Below are positions 36,758 through 44,455 of a stretch of 64,000 nucleotides of DNA, piece after piece. Numbering within the stretch: position 1 is the stretch's first letter; each line of letters starts with the position of its first letter. The translations under genes and the position numbers were made by a program. The notes below the pieces were generated by a model that made no database searches, was not told where the DNA came from, and was given only the letters and a program-made list of their open reading frames with translations. Source of the DNA: Rhizobium indicum (GTDB lineage Bacteria; Pseudomonadota; Alphaproteobacteria; Rhizobiales; Rhizobiaceae); NCBI RefSeq assembly GCF_005862305.2, contig NZ_CP054021.1, positions 3,118,501 through 3,182,500 on the forward strand. The letters are read 5' to 3'.

Positions 36758-36773
36758 TTTACGTTCACGTCAA
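36758..36773. promoter_or_regulatory. 16-bp palindromic box upstream of etfBA (LiuR-like)
   Basis: TTTACGTTCACGTCAA is an inverted repeat of TTTACGT with one mismatch. It resembles the boxes described for the MerR-family regulator LiuR that controls branched-chain amino acid and related acyl-CoA degradation genes including etf (recalled, not checked). It lies 47 nt upstream of the predicted -35 of etfB, and also near the end of the rhomboid gene. Confidence 0.45.
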
Positions 36774-36781
36774 TATCGTCG

Positions 36782-37567
36782 TTAGCGGCGGCCCCAGGGA
36801 AATCGCTGCGCCGTCCGCCCGTCCGTGCCGGCTGCGATGGCCGGGCCGGCGCCCGGGTCGTTCCTCACGGCGCGGGGCGTGACGATCTGCCGGTCGAAGA
36901 GCGGCACACCAGGCCGGCGCAACAGCAGGATCAGTAAAGCGCCGGCAAGGATGCCGCCAACATGCGCGCCCCAGGAAACGTCGCCGTCAGGTGCAATCGC
37001 CAGCATGAAGAACTGCTGCCCGATCCACAAAAGCAGCGGCACGAAGGCCGGCAAGGGCAACGGCACACGGAAAAACACCAGCACCCAGACCCTGACGCGC
37101 GGATGAAGCATGACATAGGCGGCAACGACGCCGGAGACCGCCCCCGATGCGCCGACCAGCGGCGCTTCCGAGGTCATGGTCAGCAGGCCGTGGCAGAGCG
37201 CGCCGGCGGCCGCGCAAACGAGATAGAAGATCAGGAAGCGCAGATGCCCCATCGCATCCTCGACATTGTCGCCAAAGACCCAGAGGAAGATCATGTTGCC
37301 GGCCAAATGCCAAAACCCGGTATGGACGAAGGCGTAGGTGAGGTAGGTCAGCGGTTCCGGCACGATTTCGAGCCCCTGCGCTAGCATCGCATGGCCGAAG
37401 GCAATCGCCGGGATGTAGCCGAGCCCGACAGTCGTCGCCTGGGCTGCCTGTTCGCTCTCCAGGCTGGTCAAAAGCCAGACCGCGATATTCAGCGCGATCA
37501 GTGCGAGCGTCACCCACTGAACCTTGATATGTTTCAGCGTATTGGCATCGTGAAGTGGTATGAACAT
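36782..37567 (-). CDS. Rhomboid family intramembrane serine protease
   Basis: 261 residues, about six membrane segments. Catalytic Ser in LVGASGAVSGVVAAY near residue 139 and the His in SWGAHVGGILAG near 202 form the dyad; the oxyanion region HTGFWHLAGNMIFLWVFG near 83-100 is also typical. The C-terminal tail after 225 is basic and proline-rich. Substrates unknown. It reads toward, and ends just before, the etf control region, so it is followed by etfB on the same strand after 186 nt. Confidence 0.9.
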   Translation of the reverse strand: MFIPLHDANTLKHIKVQWVTLALIALNIAVWLLTSLESEQAAQATTVGLGYIPAIAFGHAMLAQGLEIVPEPLTYLTYAFVHTGFWHLAGNMIFLWVFGDNVEDAMGHLRFLIFYLVCAAAGALCHGLLTMTSEAPLVGASGAVSGVVAAYVMLHPRVRVWVLVFFRVPLPLPAFVPLLLWIGQQFFMLAIAPDGDVSWGAHVGGILAGALLILLLRRPGVPLFDRQIVTPRAVRNDPGAGPAIAAGTDGRTAQRFPWGRR

Positions 37568-37600
37568 AAAGGCCCCCCGGCGATCGTGAACGCGGCAAGC

Positions 37601-38179
37601 CTATCTGTTTTTTCCCGGAACCCAAAGTACATCCGCATGGCCCTGGTCATTTGCATGACGCGCGGCGACGAAGAGGAAATCGGAGAGCCGGTTGACATAT
37701 TTCATCGCCGGCTCGCCGACGATTTCGCCGTCGGTGCGGGCAAGCGCCACCATCAAACGCTCGGCTCGGCGCGCAATCGTGCGGGCAAGATGCAGATGGG
37801 CGGCGGCCGGACTGCCGCCTGGCAGGATGAAGGATTTCAGCGGCTCCAGGCCGGCGTTCAACTGGTCGATATCACGCTCGACGCGGTCGACCTGCGTCTC
37901 GATGATCCGCAGGGGCTCGTAGGCCGGCGGCTCACCAGTGTCGGGGGTAGCGAGATCGGCGCCGAGATCGAAGAGATCGTTCTGGATCGACATCAGCATG
38001 GCGTCGAGTTCGGGCAAGCCTGATGTGTGCAGCCGCGCCAGGCCGATCGCGGAATTGGCCTCGTCGATCGTACCGTAGGCCTCGACGCGCAGATCGTCTT
38101 TGAGCCGGCGCGGGCCGGACACCAGCCCGGTCGTGCCGTCATCGCCTGTTTTCGTGTAGATCTTGTTGAGTTTTACCAT
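37601..38179 (-). CDS. Cob(I)alamin adenosyltransferase, PduO type
   Basis: 192 residues. Transfers the adenosyl group from ATP to corrinoid cobalt, making adenosylcobalamin. ATP-binding N-terminus NKIYTKTGDDGTTGLVSG at residues 4-21, then EAYGTIDEANSAIGLAR, and the C-terminal RRAERLMVAL and YVNRLSDFLFVAAR near 160, the latter supplying the lower-face Phe region. Complements the cobS-cobT cobalamin genes elsewhere in the window. 33 nt after the start of its downstream neighbour's region. Confidence 0.92.
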   Translation of the reverse strand: MVKLNKIYTKTGDDGTTGLVSGPRRLKDDLRVEAYGTIDEANSAIGLARLHTSGLPELDAMLMSIQNDLFDLGADLATPDTGEPPAYEPLRIIETQVDRVERDIDQLNAGLEPLKSFILPGGSPAAAHLHLARTIARRAERLMVALARTDGEIVGEPAMKYVNRLSDFLFVAARHANDQGHADVLWVPGKNR

Positions 38180-38220
38180 GCCGCACCGCCGGTCGGGAGG
38201 GCGGCCACGTTACTCCACCC

Positions 38221-38361
38221 TCCCTCATTCCTGTGCTCATCACAGGAATCCAGTGCGCCCAAGTCTTTGGGCGCAGGAAACTCTTTTGAACGTTGCATTT
38301 GGTTATTCACCGCGTAGACGCGCGATGGCTGGATTCCTGTGACAAGCACAGGAATGAGGGA
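38221..38361. repeat. Nested inverted repeat of about 140 bp (MITE-like)
   Basis: Left arm 38221-38253 and right arm 38329-38361 are reverse complements over 33 nt with two mismatches. Each arm is itself a hairpin (ATTCCTGTG, 5-nt loop, CACAGGAAT). The 75-nt centre holds a further hairpin, TGCGCCC...GGGCGCA (38254-38275). No transposase is encoded. Placed between the adenosyltransferase gene and the HIG1-type gene; a short frame across it (38173-38385) is not a gene. Confidence 0.8.
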
Positions 38362-38413
38362 GTTCGGGGAGGCGATAGTGCCCATATTTATCCCTCTACC
38401 GTTAGATTAGCCC

Positions 38414-38617
38414 TCACGTCGGACGGCCGCCGCCGGTCAGCCACAGCGTCACCATGATCAGGATGACGGCGATCGCCTGCAACAGCACACGAAGCTGCAT
38501 CAGCTTGTTGGAACGGTTGGGATCGCCGCCCTTCATCATGTTGAAGAGACCGCGGATCAGGACGAGGGCGACGACGCCCATGACGATGATCGCGAGGATA
38601 TAGGTGACCGTGGACAT
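38414..38617 (-). CDS. HIG1-type (hypoxia-induced) twin-TM small protein
   Basis: 67 residues: a transmembrane segment at 5-27, a short loop MKGGDPNRSNKLMQLRVL that carries the charged RxxQ-like signature of HIG1 domains, and a second segment at 42-60. Relatives are linked to respiratory cytochrome oxidase supercomplexes. Inner membrane. Follows the SDR-gene region on the same strand with 18 nt between, so it may be transcribed with it. Confidence 0.82.
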   Translation of the reverse strand: MSTVTYILAIIVMGVVALVLIRGLFNMMKGGDPNRSNKLMQLRVLLQAIAVILIMVTLWLTGGGRPT

Positions 38618-38635
38618 GGCGTTCAGCTTTCTCAG

Positions 38636-39469
38636 TCAGTCCGTCCAGCGCATCAGGCGGTAGAAGAGGTCTGCCGGAAGCAGCCGCTTCAGGAACATGC
38701 CCTGCTTAGCCGGAGTCGTTACAGGATAATGTGGCCTCGGATTTTTCGAGTTCAATGCGTGTTTCAACACGGAATAGACCGCTTCCGGGCCGAGTTTATG
38801 GCGGTTGACCGGCCCCGATCCGTCGAGTCTCGCCAGTTGTCTGATGTAATCGACCGCGTGCGGCGAATTCTCGAGATCGATATGTTCCTTGATCTTTGCG
38901 AGCGCATTGGCGGTGAACCGCGTGGCGATCGGTCCCGGCTCGATCAGACTGACATGGATGCCGCTGCCCTGCAGCTCCATGCGGAGCGTAATGCTGAGGC
39001 CTTCCAGCGCGAACTTGGACGCGGTGTAGGCGCCGCGATAGCGATAGGGGACGACGCCGAGGATCGACGAGCATTGCACGATCCGCCCTTGGCCACGCTT
39101 GCGCATCGGCGGAATGACCTGCCGCGTCAGTTCATGCCAGCCGAAGAAATTCGCCTCGAACTGCGCGCGCAGCGTTGCCGTCGACAGATCCTCGACGGCG
39201 CCCGGCTGGCCATAGGCGCCGTTATTGAAGAGGGCGTCGATGCGACCGCCGCTGCGTTCCAGAACCGCGCCGACCAGGTCGGAAATCGTCTCGGTCCTGG
39301 CATAGTCCATCAGGAAGGCTTCGATGCCTTCTGCTTCCAGCCCCGAAAGATCGTCCGGCTTGCGCACCGTCGCGAAGACACGCCAACCATCGGCTTTCAG
39401 CGCCCGCGCGCAATGAGCGCCGATACCGGACGAACATCCGGTCACGACGATGGTGCGCTCTCCCGCCAT
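38636..39469 (-). CDS. Short-chain dehydrogenase/reductase
   Basis: 277 residues. Classical SDR: cofactor motif TGCSSGIG at residues 11-18, NNGAYG near 87, catalytic Ser in VQCSSILG near 138 and YTASK near 151-155. The C-terminal extension (KQGMFLKRLLPADLFYRLMRW) is typical of SDRs in rhizobia with unknown lipid or steroid-like substrates. ATG 39469 was preferred over the upstream frame, which overlaps the divergent gene. Confidence 0.88.
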   Translation of the reverse strand: MAGERTIVVTGCSSGIGAHCARALKADGWRVFATVRKPDDLSGLEAEGIEAFLMDYARTETISDLVGAVLERSGGRIDALFNNGAYGQPGAVEDLSTATLRAQFEANFFGWHELTRQVIPPMRKRGQGRIVQCSSILGVVPYRYRGAYTASKFALEGLSITLRMELQGSGIHVSLIEPGPIATRFTANALAKIKEHIDLENSPHAVDYIRQLARLDGSGPVNRHKLGPEAVYSVLKHALNSKNPRPHYPVTTPAKQGMFLKRLLPADLFYRLMRWTD

Positions 39470-39545
39470 GGAATGATTCCTGTACAAAATGGGACTCGTT
39501 TCCCATATTCGGCCAGAGGATACAATCTGGAAAGCCGGAGACGGA

Positions 39546-40469
39546 ATGCCCAAGGTGCTGCGCACGATCTACGACGTGGTCTATGACGCGATCTGTCACA
39601 TGGTCGAGGACGACGGCTTCGCCATGGCAAGCCATGTGGCGCTGTCGAGCCTGCTTGCGGTTTTCCCCTTCCTGATCTTCGGTACGGCGCTTGCAAGCTT
39701 CCTCGGCGCCGATCAATTTTCCTCGACCGCCATCCACCTGATCTTCGACACCTGGCCCGAGGCGATCGCCAAACCGCTCGCCGACCAGGTGCTGCAGGTG
39801 CTGACCATTCCGCGCGGCGGGCTGCTGACGATCTCGGTGCTGGCGGCCGCATATTTCGCTTCGAACGGTGTCGAGGCGCTGCGCATTTCGCTCAATCGCG
39901 CCTATCGGGTGCAGGAAACGCGGGCCTGGTATTTCACCCGTCTCGCCAGTCTGGGCTACGTGTTGATCGCGGTCATCATCTTCACGGCGATCAGCATTCT
40001 GCTGGTCGCCCTGCCGCTGGCGCTCGATTATTCGAGGAAATGGTTTCCGCTGTTTGCCGATACGCTCGACATCGTCTTCAGCTGGCGCATCTACGGCACG
40101 CTGGTGGTTCTGACCGTCGGACTGCTGGTCATGCATCTCTGGCTGCCGGCCGGCAAGCGGCGGGTCTTCGACGTCATTCCCGGGGTGCTGCTGACCCTGC
40201 TTCTCTGGCTCGCCGGCGCGCTGATCTTTGCCTATTATCTCGCGACCTTCGCCAATTATACGGCAACCTATGCCGGCCTCGCCTCTGTCATGATCGTGCT
40301 GATCTTCCTCTATATGGTCGGCGTCATCTTCATCATCGGCGCGGAGATCAATGCAGCGCTGATCAAGTTCCGCGTCTTCCGGATGTTTTCGCACACGCTG
40401 TCGATCGTCGGCAGAGAGCGTGTCGAAAGGCAGTCAGAGCCCGACAAGGCGGCGAATATCCGCCCCTGA
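39546..40469 (+). CDS. YihY/virulence factor BrkB family membrane protein
   Basis: 307 residues with about six transmembrane segments. Typical features: FAMASHVALSSLLAVFPFLIF near residue 28, SNGVEALRISLNRAYRVQETR near 110, the VFDVIPGVLLTLLLWLAGALIFAYYL block near 210 and YAGLASVMIVLIFLYMVGVIFIIGAEINA near 245. Once called ribonuclease BN, but no nuclease features exist. The start has GGAGACGGA before the ATG. It overlaps the 3' end of gluQ (convergent) by 36 nt. Confidence 0.87.
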   Translation: MPKVLRTIYDVVYDAICHMVEDDGFAMASHVALSSLLAVFPFLIFGTALASFLGADQFSSTAIHLIFDTWPEAIAKPLADQVLQVLTIPRGGLLTISVLAAAYFASNGVEALRISLNRAYRVQETRAWYFTRLASLGYVLIAVIIFTAISILLVALPLALDYSRKWFPLFADTLDIVFSWRIYGTLVVLTVGLLVMHLWLPAGKRRVFDVIPGVLLTLLLWLAGALIFAYYLATFANYTATYAGLASVMIVLIFLYMVGVIFIIGAEINAALIKFRVFRMFSHTLSIVGRERVERQSEPDKAANIRP

Positions 40470-41315
40470 CATGCCCTGGGCGCGCAATTCGCCAAGTCCG
40501 CTGTCGCCTTGGCTTTTCGAAAGCTTGCGGCCATCGGCGCCGAGAATGAGACGGTGATGGTGATAGACCGGCTGCGGCAGGCCGAGCAGTACCTGCAACA
40601 GCCGGTGCACCGATGTCGCGTGGAAGAGGTCGAGCCCGCGCACGACATGGGTGACGCCCTGCAGCGCATCGTCGACGACCACGGAAAGATGATAGCTCGA
40701 CGGCGCATCCGAGCGCGACAGGATGACGTCGCCCCAGACGTCGGGTTCTGCGGCAATCTCGCCTGTCCTGCCGTCGCCGGTTTCCGTCCAGAACAGCAGT
40801 TCGCCGATCAGGTCGAGCGCTTTGCGCATATCGAGCCGCCAGGCATGTTTCTTCCCCGAGGTCAGCATGTCCCGCCATTCGTCTGCCGGACGCTCGCGAT
40901 CACTTGCGGGATAATGCGGAGTGCCGTCGGGATCGCGCGGCCAGGATTCACCCGCCGCCTCGTAGGCGACGACGCGCGCCTTCACCTCGCCGCGCGTCAG
41001 GAAGGCCGGATAGACCAGTCCGCGCTCGATCAGTTCGTGCAACGCTGCCTGATATTCGGGAAAATGTTCCGACTGGCGCCGCACCGGGCTTTCCCAGCTG
41101 ATATCAAGCCATTCGAGATCCCTGAGGATGCCGGCCTCGAACTCGGGCGTGCAGCGCGTCTGGTCGATATCCTCGATGCGCAGCAGTAGGCGCGCTTGTT
41201 CGGCCTCCGCCATGTCGCGGTTCAGAAGGGCCGAGAGGGCATGTCCGAGATGCAACGGTCCGTTGGGGCTCGGCGCAAAACGAAAGACAGGTTTTTGACG
41301 CTCACTCGTGGTCAT
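40434..41315 (-). CDS. gluQ: Glutamyl-Q tRNA(Asp) synthetase
   Basis: 293 residues. Attaches glutamate to queuosine at position 34 of tRNA-Asp. GluRS-like catalytic core: HIGH motif variant in FAPSPNGPLHLGHALSAL near residues 12-29, LLLRIEDID near 46 and KMSKS variant GRKLSKSQGD near 266. There is no anticodon-binding domain, as expected. The zinc-site cysteines of the E. coli enzyme are missing: the segment is YPAFLTRGEV. Starts back to back with the glycosylase gene; the 3' end overlaps the BrkB gene. Confidence 0.9.
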   Translation of the reverse strand: MTTSERQKPVFRFAPSPNGPLHLGHALSALLNRDMAEAEQARLLLRIEDIDQTRCTPEFEAGILRDLEWLDISWESPVRRQSEHFPEYQAALHELIERGLVYPAFLTRGEVKARVVAYEAAGESWPRDPDGTPHYPASDRERPADEWRDMLTSGKKHAWRLDMRKALDLIGELLFWTETGDGRTGEIAAEPDVWGDVILSRSDAPSSYHLSVVVDDALQGVTHVVRGLDLFHATSVHRLLQVLLGLPQPVYHHHRLILGADGRKLSKSQGDSGLGELRAQGMSGADIRRLVGL

Positions 41316-41328
41316 GCTTTCTTCTGCC

Positions 41329-42006
41329 ATGGATTCGGCTTTTGAACCACTGCGAGGCAATGTGCAGATCATCCGCAACGAAGATGACGTCAGGCAGGGG
41401 CTCGAAGCGCTGCTTCGCCTCGATCCGCGTCTTGCGCCGATCGTCGCGGAGGCCGGGGCCATTCCGCTCAGGTTGCGCGAGCCCGGCTTTGCCGGTCTTG
41501 CCCATATCATCGTCTCGCAGATGGTGTCGCGCGCCAGCGCCGAGGCGATCTGGCGGCGCATGCTGCCGGCGGACGGTTCGCTGACGGCCGAAGGTTACGC
41601 ACTGCTTCACGCCGAGGCGTGGCGCGAATTCGGCCTATCGCGCGCCAAGGCCGAGACGCTGTCGCGGATCGCCGAAGCGGTCGCCTCCGGCCGTCTCGAT
41701 CTCTCCGGGCTCTGCCTGAAGCCGCCGGGCGAGGCGCTTGGCGAACTGACCGCGCTGAAGGGCGTCGGGCCGTGGACGGCAGAGGTCTATCTGATGTTTT
41801 GCGGCGGCCATGCCGATGTTTTCCCGGCCGGCGATGTCGCGTTGCAGAATGCCGTCGGGGCGGCATTCGGTCTGGCCGCACGGCCGCAGGCGAAGGCGCT
41901 TGCTGAGCTTGCGGCAGTCTGGTCGCCGTGGCGCTCGGTGGCGGCACGGCTTTTCTGGGCCTACTACGCCACGAGGATGCGCCGTGACATGGTGCCGATC
42001 GGCTGA
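41329..42006 (+). CDS. alkA: DNA-3-methyladenine glycosylase, AlkA type (HhH-GPD)
   Basis: 225 residues. Removes alkylated bases. Helix-hairpin-helix LTALKGVGPWTAEVYLMF near residues 138-155, followed by the GPD loop with the catalytic Asp in FPAGDVALQNAV near 166. IVSQMVSRASAEAIW near 64 is the typical substrate-pocket helix. Shorter than E. coli AlkA because the N-terminal TBP-like domain is absent. ATG 41314 and GTG 41308 are alternative starts; none has a good ribosome site. Confidence 0.88.
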   Translation: MDSAFEPLRGNVQIIRNEDDVRQGLEALLRLDPRLAPIVAEAGAIPLRLREPGFAGLAHIIVSQMVSRASAEAIWRRMLPADGSLTAEGYALLHAEAWREFGLSRAKAETLSRIAEAVASGRLDLSGLCLKPPGEALGELTALKGVGPWTAEVYLMFCGGHADVFPAGDVALQNAVGAAFGLAARPQAKALAELAAVWSPWRSVAARLFWAYYATRMRRDMVPIG

Positions 42007-42117
42007 TCGGCAACACTCTTCAAATTGCCTTTATCCTCTGAATTTATTGGACTTCACAATCCTGTAACAACCGGCCTAATATACAGGTGCAGATGCCGAA
42101 TCGATCAGGAGAGTCCC

Positions 42118-42675
42118 TTGACGATTGCAGTCTCCCCACAGGCCCTGCCGGCGCTCGTCCTGAACGCTGACTACCGGCCACTGAGTTATTACCCCTTGTC
42201 GTTGTGGTCCTGGCAGGACGCGATCAAGGCGGTATTTCTCGACCGTGTGAACATCATTGCAGAATATGAACATTCGGTTTCCTCGCCGAGCTTTTCGATG
42301 CGGCTTCCGAGTGTCGTGTGCCTGAAGACTTACGTTCAGCCGTCCCGCAATCCCGCTTTCACCCGGTTCAACGTCTTCCTGCGCGACCGCTTCGAGTGCC
42401 AGTATTGCGGCGCCCATGACGACCTGACCTTCGATCACGTCATCCCGCGCGCCCATGGCGGCGAGACCACCTGGGAGAATGTCGTGGCAGCCTGTTCGCC
42501 TTGCAATCTGCGCAAGGGCAGCAAGCTTCCAAAGCAGGCAAGCATGTTCCCGGCGCAGAAGCCCTACCAGCCGACGGTGCAGGATCTGCACAATAACGGC
42601 CGGCTGTTCCCGCCGAACTACCTGCATGAAAGCTGGCTCGACTATCTCTACTGGGATACCGAACTGCAGCCCTGA
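42118..42675 (+). CDS. HNH endonuclease family protein
   Basis: 185 residues from TTG 42118, which is preceded by AGGAGAG. The N-terminal VLNADYRPLSYYPLSLWSWQDA block is characteristic of this widely conserved bacterial family; the HNH core is CQYCG...LTFDHVIPRAHGG...NVVAACSPCNLRKG near residues 100-142, with two CX2C zinc pairs. Chromosomal housekeeping in position; a role in DNA repair or as a nuclease is inferred only. A repeat hairpin follows. Confidence 0.9.
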   Translation: MTIAVSPQALPALVLNADYRPLSYYPLSLWSWQDAIKAVFLDRVNIIAEYEHSVSSPSFSMRLPSVVCLKTYVQPSRNPAFTRFNVFLRDRFECQYCGAHDDLTFDHVIPRAHGGETTWENVVAACSPCNLRKGSKLPKQASMFPAQKPYQPTVQDLHNNGRLFPPNYLHESWLDYLYWDTELQP

Positions 42676-42688
42676 TCGAACGGCTTAC

Positions 42689-42748
42689 AGCGCTGCGCGT
42701 CTTTTCAGACGCGTAGCGCTATAGGACTTCAAATGCTGCATAATTTTA
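42689..42748. repeat. Repeat with AGCGCTGCGCGTCT hairpin and GCTGCATAATTTTAT
   Basis: AGCGCTGCGCGTCT (42689-42702) pairs with AGACGCGTAGCGCT (42707-42720) with a one-base slip around a TTTC loop; the following AATGCTGCATAATTTTAT matches the element at 17007. The dsbB stop codon (42748-42746, TAA) lies inside this conserved tail. Confidence 0.7.
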
Positions 42749-43261
42749 TGAGGCGGCCTTGCGAACGCCGACAAAGGCGAAGGCTGCGAGCAGAATTCCG
42801 GCAATCACGTTCCAGCCCGCAAAAGACAGGCCGAGCACCCGCAGCGCCGCATCGGTGCAGGACGGGCCCTTGATGGTGTTGAGCTCACCGAGCAGATCGC
42901 CGGCATTGGTCGTCATGCTGCTTGCCGTCGTTGAGCAGGTGGCCGGGCCAGGCCAGAAATGCCATTCGACACCGGCGTGATAGACACCCATGCCTGCCGT
43001 CACCAACATCAGCATGCCGGCCGCGAGAATGAGCGCCCGGGTGATCCAATTCGGCAGTCCGACGAGCTCGGAGATGGCGGCCAGGATCGCGATCGGGATG
43101 GCGTAATAATAGGGCTGCCGTTGCAACAGGCAGAGGGCACAGGGAATATAACCGCCGATATACTGGAAGCCGAGCGCGGTGCCGACCGCCGCCGCCATGC
43201 CGATGGCGAGCAAAATGGAATAGACAAAGCCGGGGCGGGCGAGCGGCGAGGAAATAGTCAT
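42746..43261 (-). CDS. dsbB: Disulfide bond formation protein B
   Basis: 171 residues, four transmembrane segments. Reoxidises periplasmic DsbA and passes electrons to quinone. Active-site CALC in GYIPCALCLLQRQPYYY near residues 40-43 with the conserved following Arg; the second periplasmic Cys pair is Cys in GPATCSTTA near 109 and Cys in IKGPSCTDAA near 133. Start ATG 43261. The 3' end is embedded in a repeat, so the TAA is repeat-encoded. Separated from YqaA by another small repeat. Confidence 0.92.
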   Translation of the reverse strand: MTISSPLARPGFVYSILLAIGMAAAVGTALGFQYIGGYIPCALCLLQRQPYYYAIPIAILAAISELVGLPNWITRALILAAGMLMLVTAGMGVYHAGVEWHFWPGPATCSTTASSMTTNAGDLLGELNTIKGPSCTDAALRVLGLSFAGWNVIAGILLAAFAFVGVRKAAS

Positions 43262-43282
43262 GGCGGAGCTCCGCGAGTTTAG

Positions 43283-43342
43283 TAGAGCATGAGATGCAGA
43301 TTGAGATTTTAGGCCTGTGCGGCCGAAAATCATCCTCGCCTA
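43283..43342. repeat. Partial composite element (TTTTAGGCC palindrome)
   Basis: TAGAGCATGAGATGCAGATTGAG followed by ATTTTAGGCC...GGCCGAAAAT (43307-43332) and ATCCTCGCCTAG. The right edge reads, on the minus strand, TAGGCGAGGATGATTTTCGGCC, where the first TAG is the stop codon of the YqaA gene. Compare CTAGAACAGGATGATTTTAGGCC in the copy at 29974. Confidence 0.6.
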
Positions 43343-43930
43343 GTGAGCGAAAGAGCGGTAGCCGACATATAGCACGATCACGGTAGCGGCACCGATGCCA
43401 ACGATTTGGCCGAGGCGCTTCTCGATGAAGTCACGGATCGGCTCGCCGTAGCGGCGCAGCAGCCAAGCGAGGAAGAGGAAACGCGCGCCGCGTGCAATAA
43501 TCGCCGAAACAATGAAAAGGCCCAGATTGACGTGAATGACGCCAGACAGGATCGTCACGATCTTGATCGGCGGCAGATGCGCAAGACCTGATGTGACAAG
43601 CAGCAGCAGGATCCACTCGTAGGTGACATAGGCCTTCATCTGCTCAAAGGCATCGAGCTTGCCATAGAATTCGAGAACCGGCCGCGCCACCGTCTCATAG
43701 GCGTAAAAGCCGAGCGCCCAGCCGGCGATGCCGCCGAGTACGGATGCGACGGTCGCGACCAGCGCGTAGCGATAGGAGCGTTCCGGCCTGGCAAGCGCCA
43801 TCGGCAGGAAGAGCACATCGGCGGGGACGAGAAAGATGGAGCTTTCGACGAAGGCGATGACGGCGAGCCAGATTTCGGCCGATTTGCGCGCGGCCAGAGA
43901 CATGGTCCAGTCGTAAAGTCTGCGGAGCAT
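43340..43930 (-). CDS. YqaA family (VTT/SNARE-associated domain) membrane protein
   Basis: 196 residues. Short N-terminal amphipathic helix RLYDWTMSLAA, then AEIWLAVIAFVESSIFLVPADVLFLPMALARPE near 18-50 and GWALGFYAYETVARPVLEFYG near 70-90, with LPPIKIVTILSGVIHVN near 120, typical for the DedA-like YqaA branch. About five membrane segments. Probably a lipid or envelope-homeostasis membrane protein; direct function unknown. Upstream of dsbB on the same strand. Confidence 0.87.
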   Translation of the reverse strand: MLRRLYDWTMSLAARKSAEIWLAVIAFVESSIFLVPADVLFLPMALARPERSYRYALVATVASVLGGIAGWALGFYAYETVARPVLEFYGKLDAFEQMKAYVTYEWILLLLVTSGLAHLPPIKIVTILSGVIHVNLGLFIVSAIIARGARFLFLAWLLRRYGEPIRDFIEKRLGQIVGIGAATVIVLYVGYRSFAH

Positions 43931-44127
43931 TCCGTTTCCTTCCTGTTGCAGTGCAAAAGAGCTTTAGGGGCCGTGCGCGGCGCTGTAAATGCTCGCCCGT
44001 GTCCTTCCTGCCACCGCCGTCAAAAAATTTTCGTGATGCGGGGTGTCAGCGCCTCTCCCAAGATTTCGCAGGATTGCGAATCTGCCATTCTGCGGCAAGC
44101 TGATTTAGGGTCGACGTGCAAGGTGGC

Positions 44128-44418
44128 ATGAGAATGTTCAAAGTGATCGAAGGCGGCCGTGGGCGGGCCGTGCAAATGGATAACTGGTCCGAAGAGGGGC
44201 GCGGACCAAGCAAAGAGGACGTGCGCCGGGAGGCTGCCCGACGGATCAGCGAGAGCGGTTATCATCTGTCCCGCATCCGGGAATTCGCGACCGGTGTGCC
44301 AATGCTGGCGTCTCTCAAACACTTGTCGCTGCAGATCGATTTCGCAGCCGAGACGTTGTCGCGGCTTGATCCAATCCCGGAGGATTTCCGCTCCGACGGC
44401 TATTGGCCGGCGGGCTGA
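44128..44418 (+). CDS. Conserved hypothetical small protein (96 aa)
   Basis: A cytosolic protein starting MRMFKVIEGGRGRAVQ. Charged N-terminus, then a helical part EDVRREAARRISESGYHLSRI and a C-terminal PIPEDFRSDGYWPAG. No signal peptide, membrane segment or known motif. GGTGGC before 44128 supports this start; ATG 44134 is an alternative. Codon use is as in the neighbours. Divergent from the YqaA gene across a 197-nt gap. I do not recognise a family. Confidence 0.65.
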   Translation: MRMFKVIEGGRGRAVQMDNWSEEGRGPSKEDVRREAARRISESGYHLSRIREFATGVPMLASLKHLSLQIDFAAETLSRLDPIPEDFRSDGYWPAG

Positions 44419-44455
44419 GGCAATCACGGTAGCGTGACATGCGGCGCTGTTTGCG

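Noticed and set aside
38173..38385. A 70-codon frame across the nested palindrome
   Set aside because: Translation of repeat sequence; this kind of peptide appears wherever the repeat occurs and has no gene signals.
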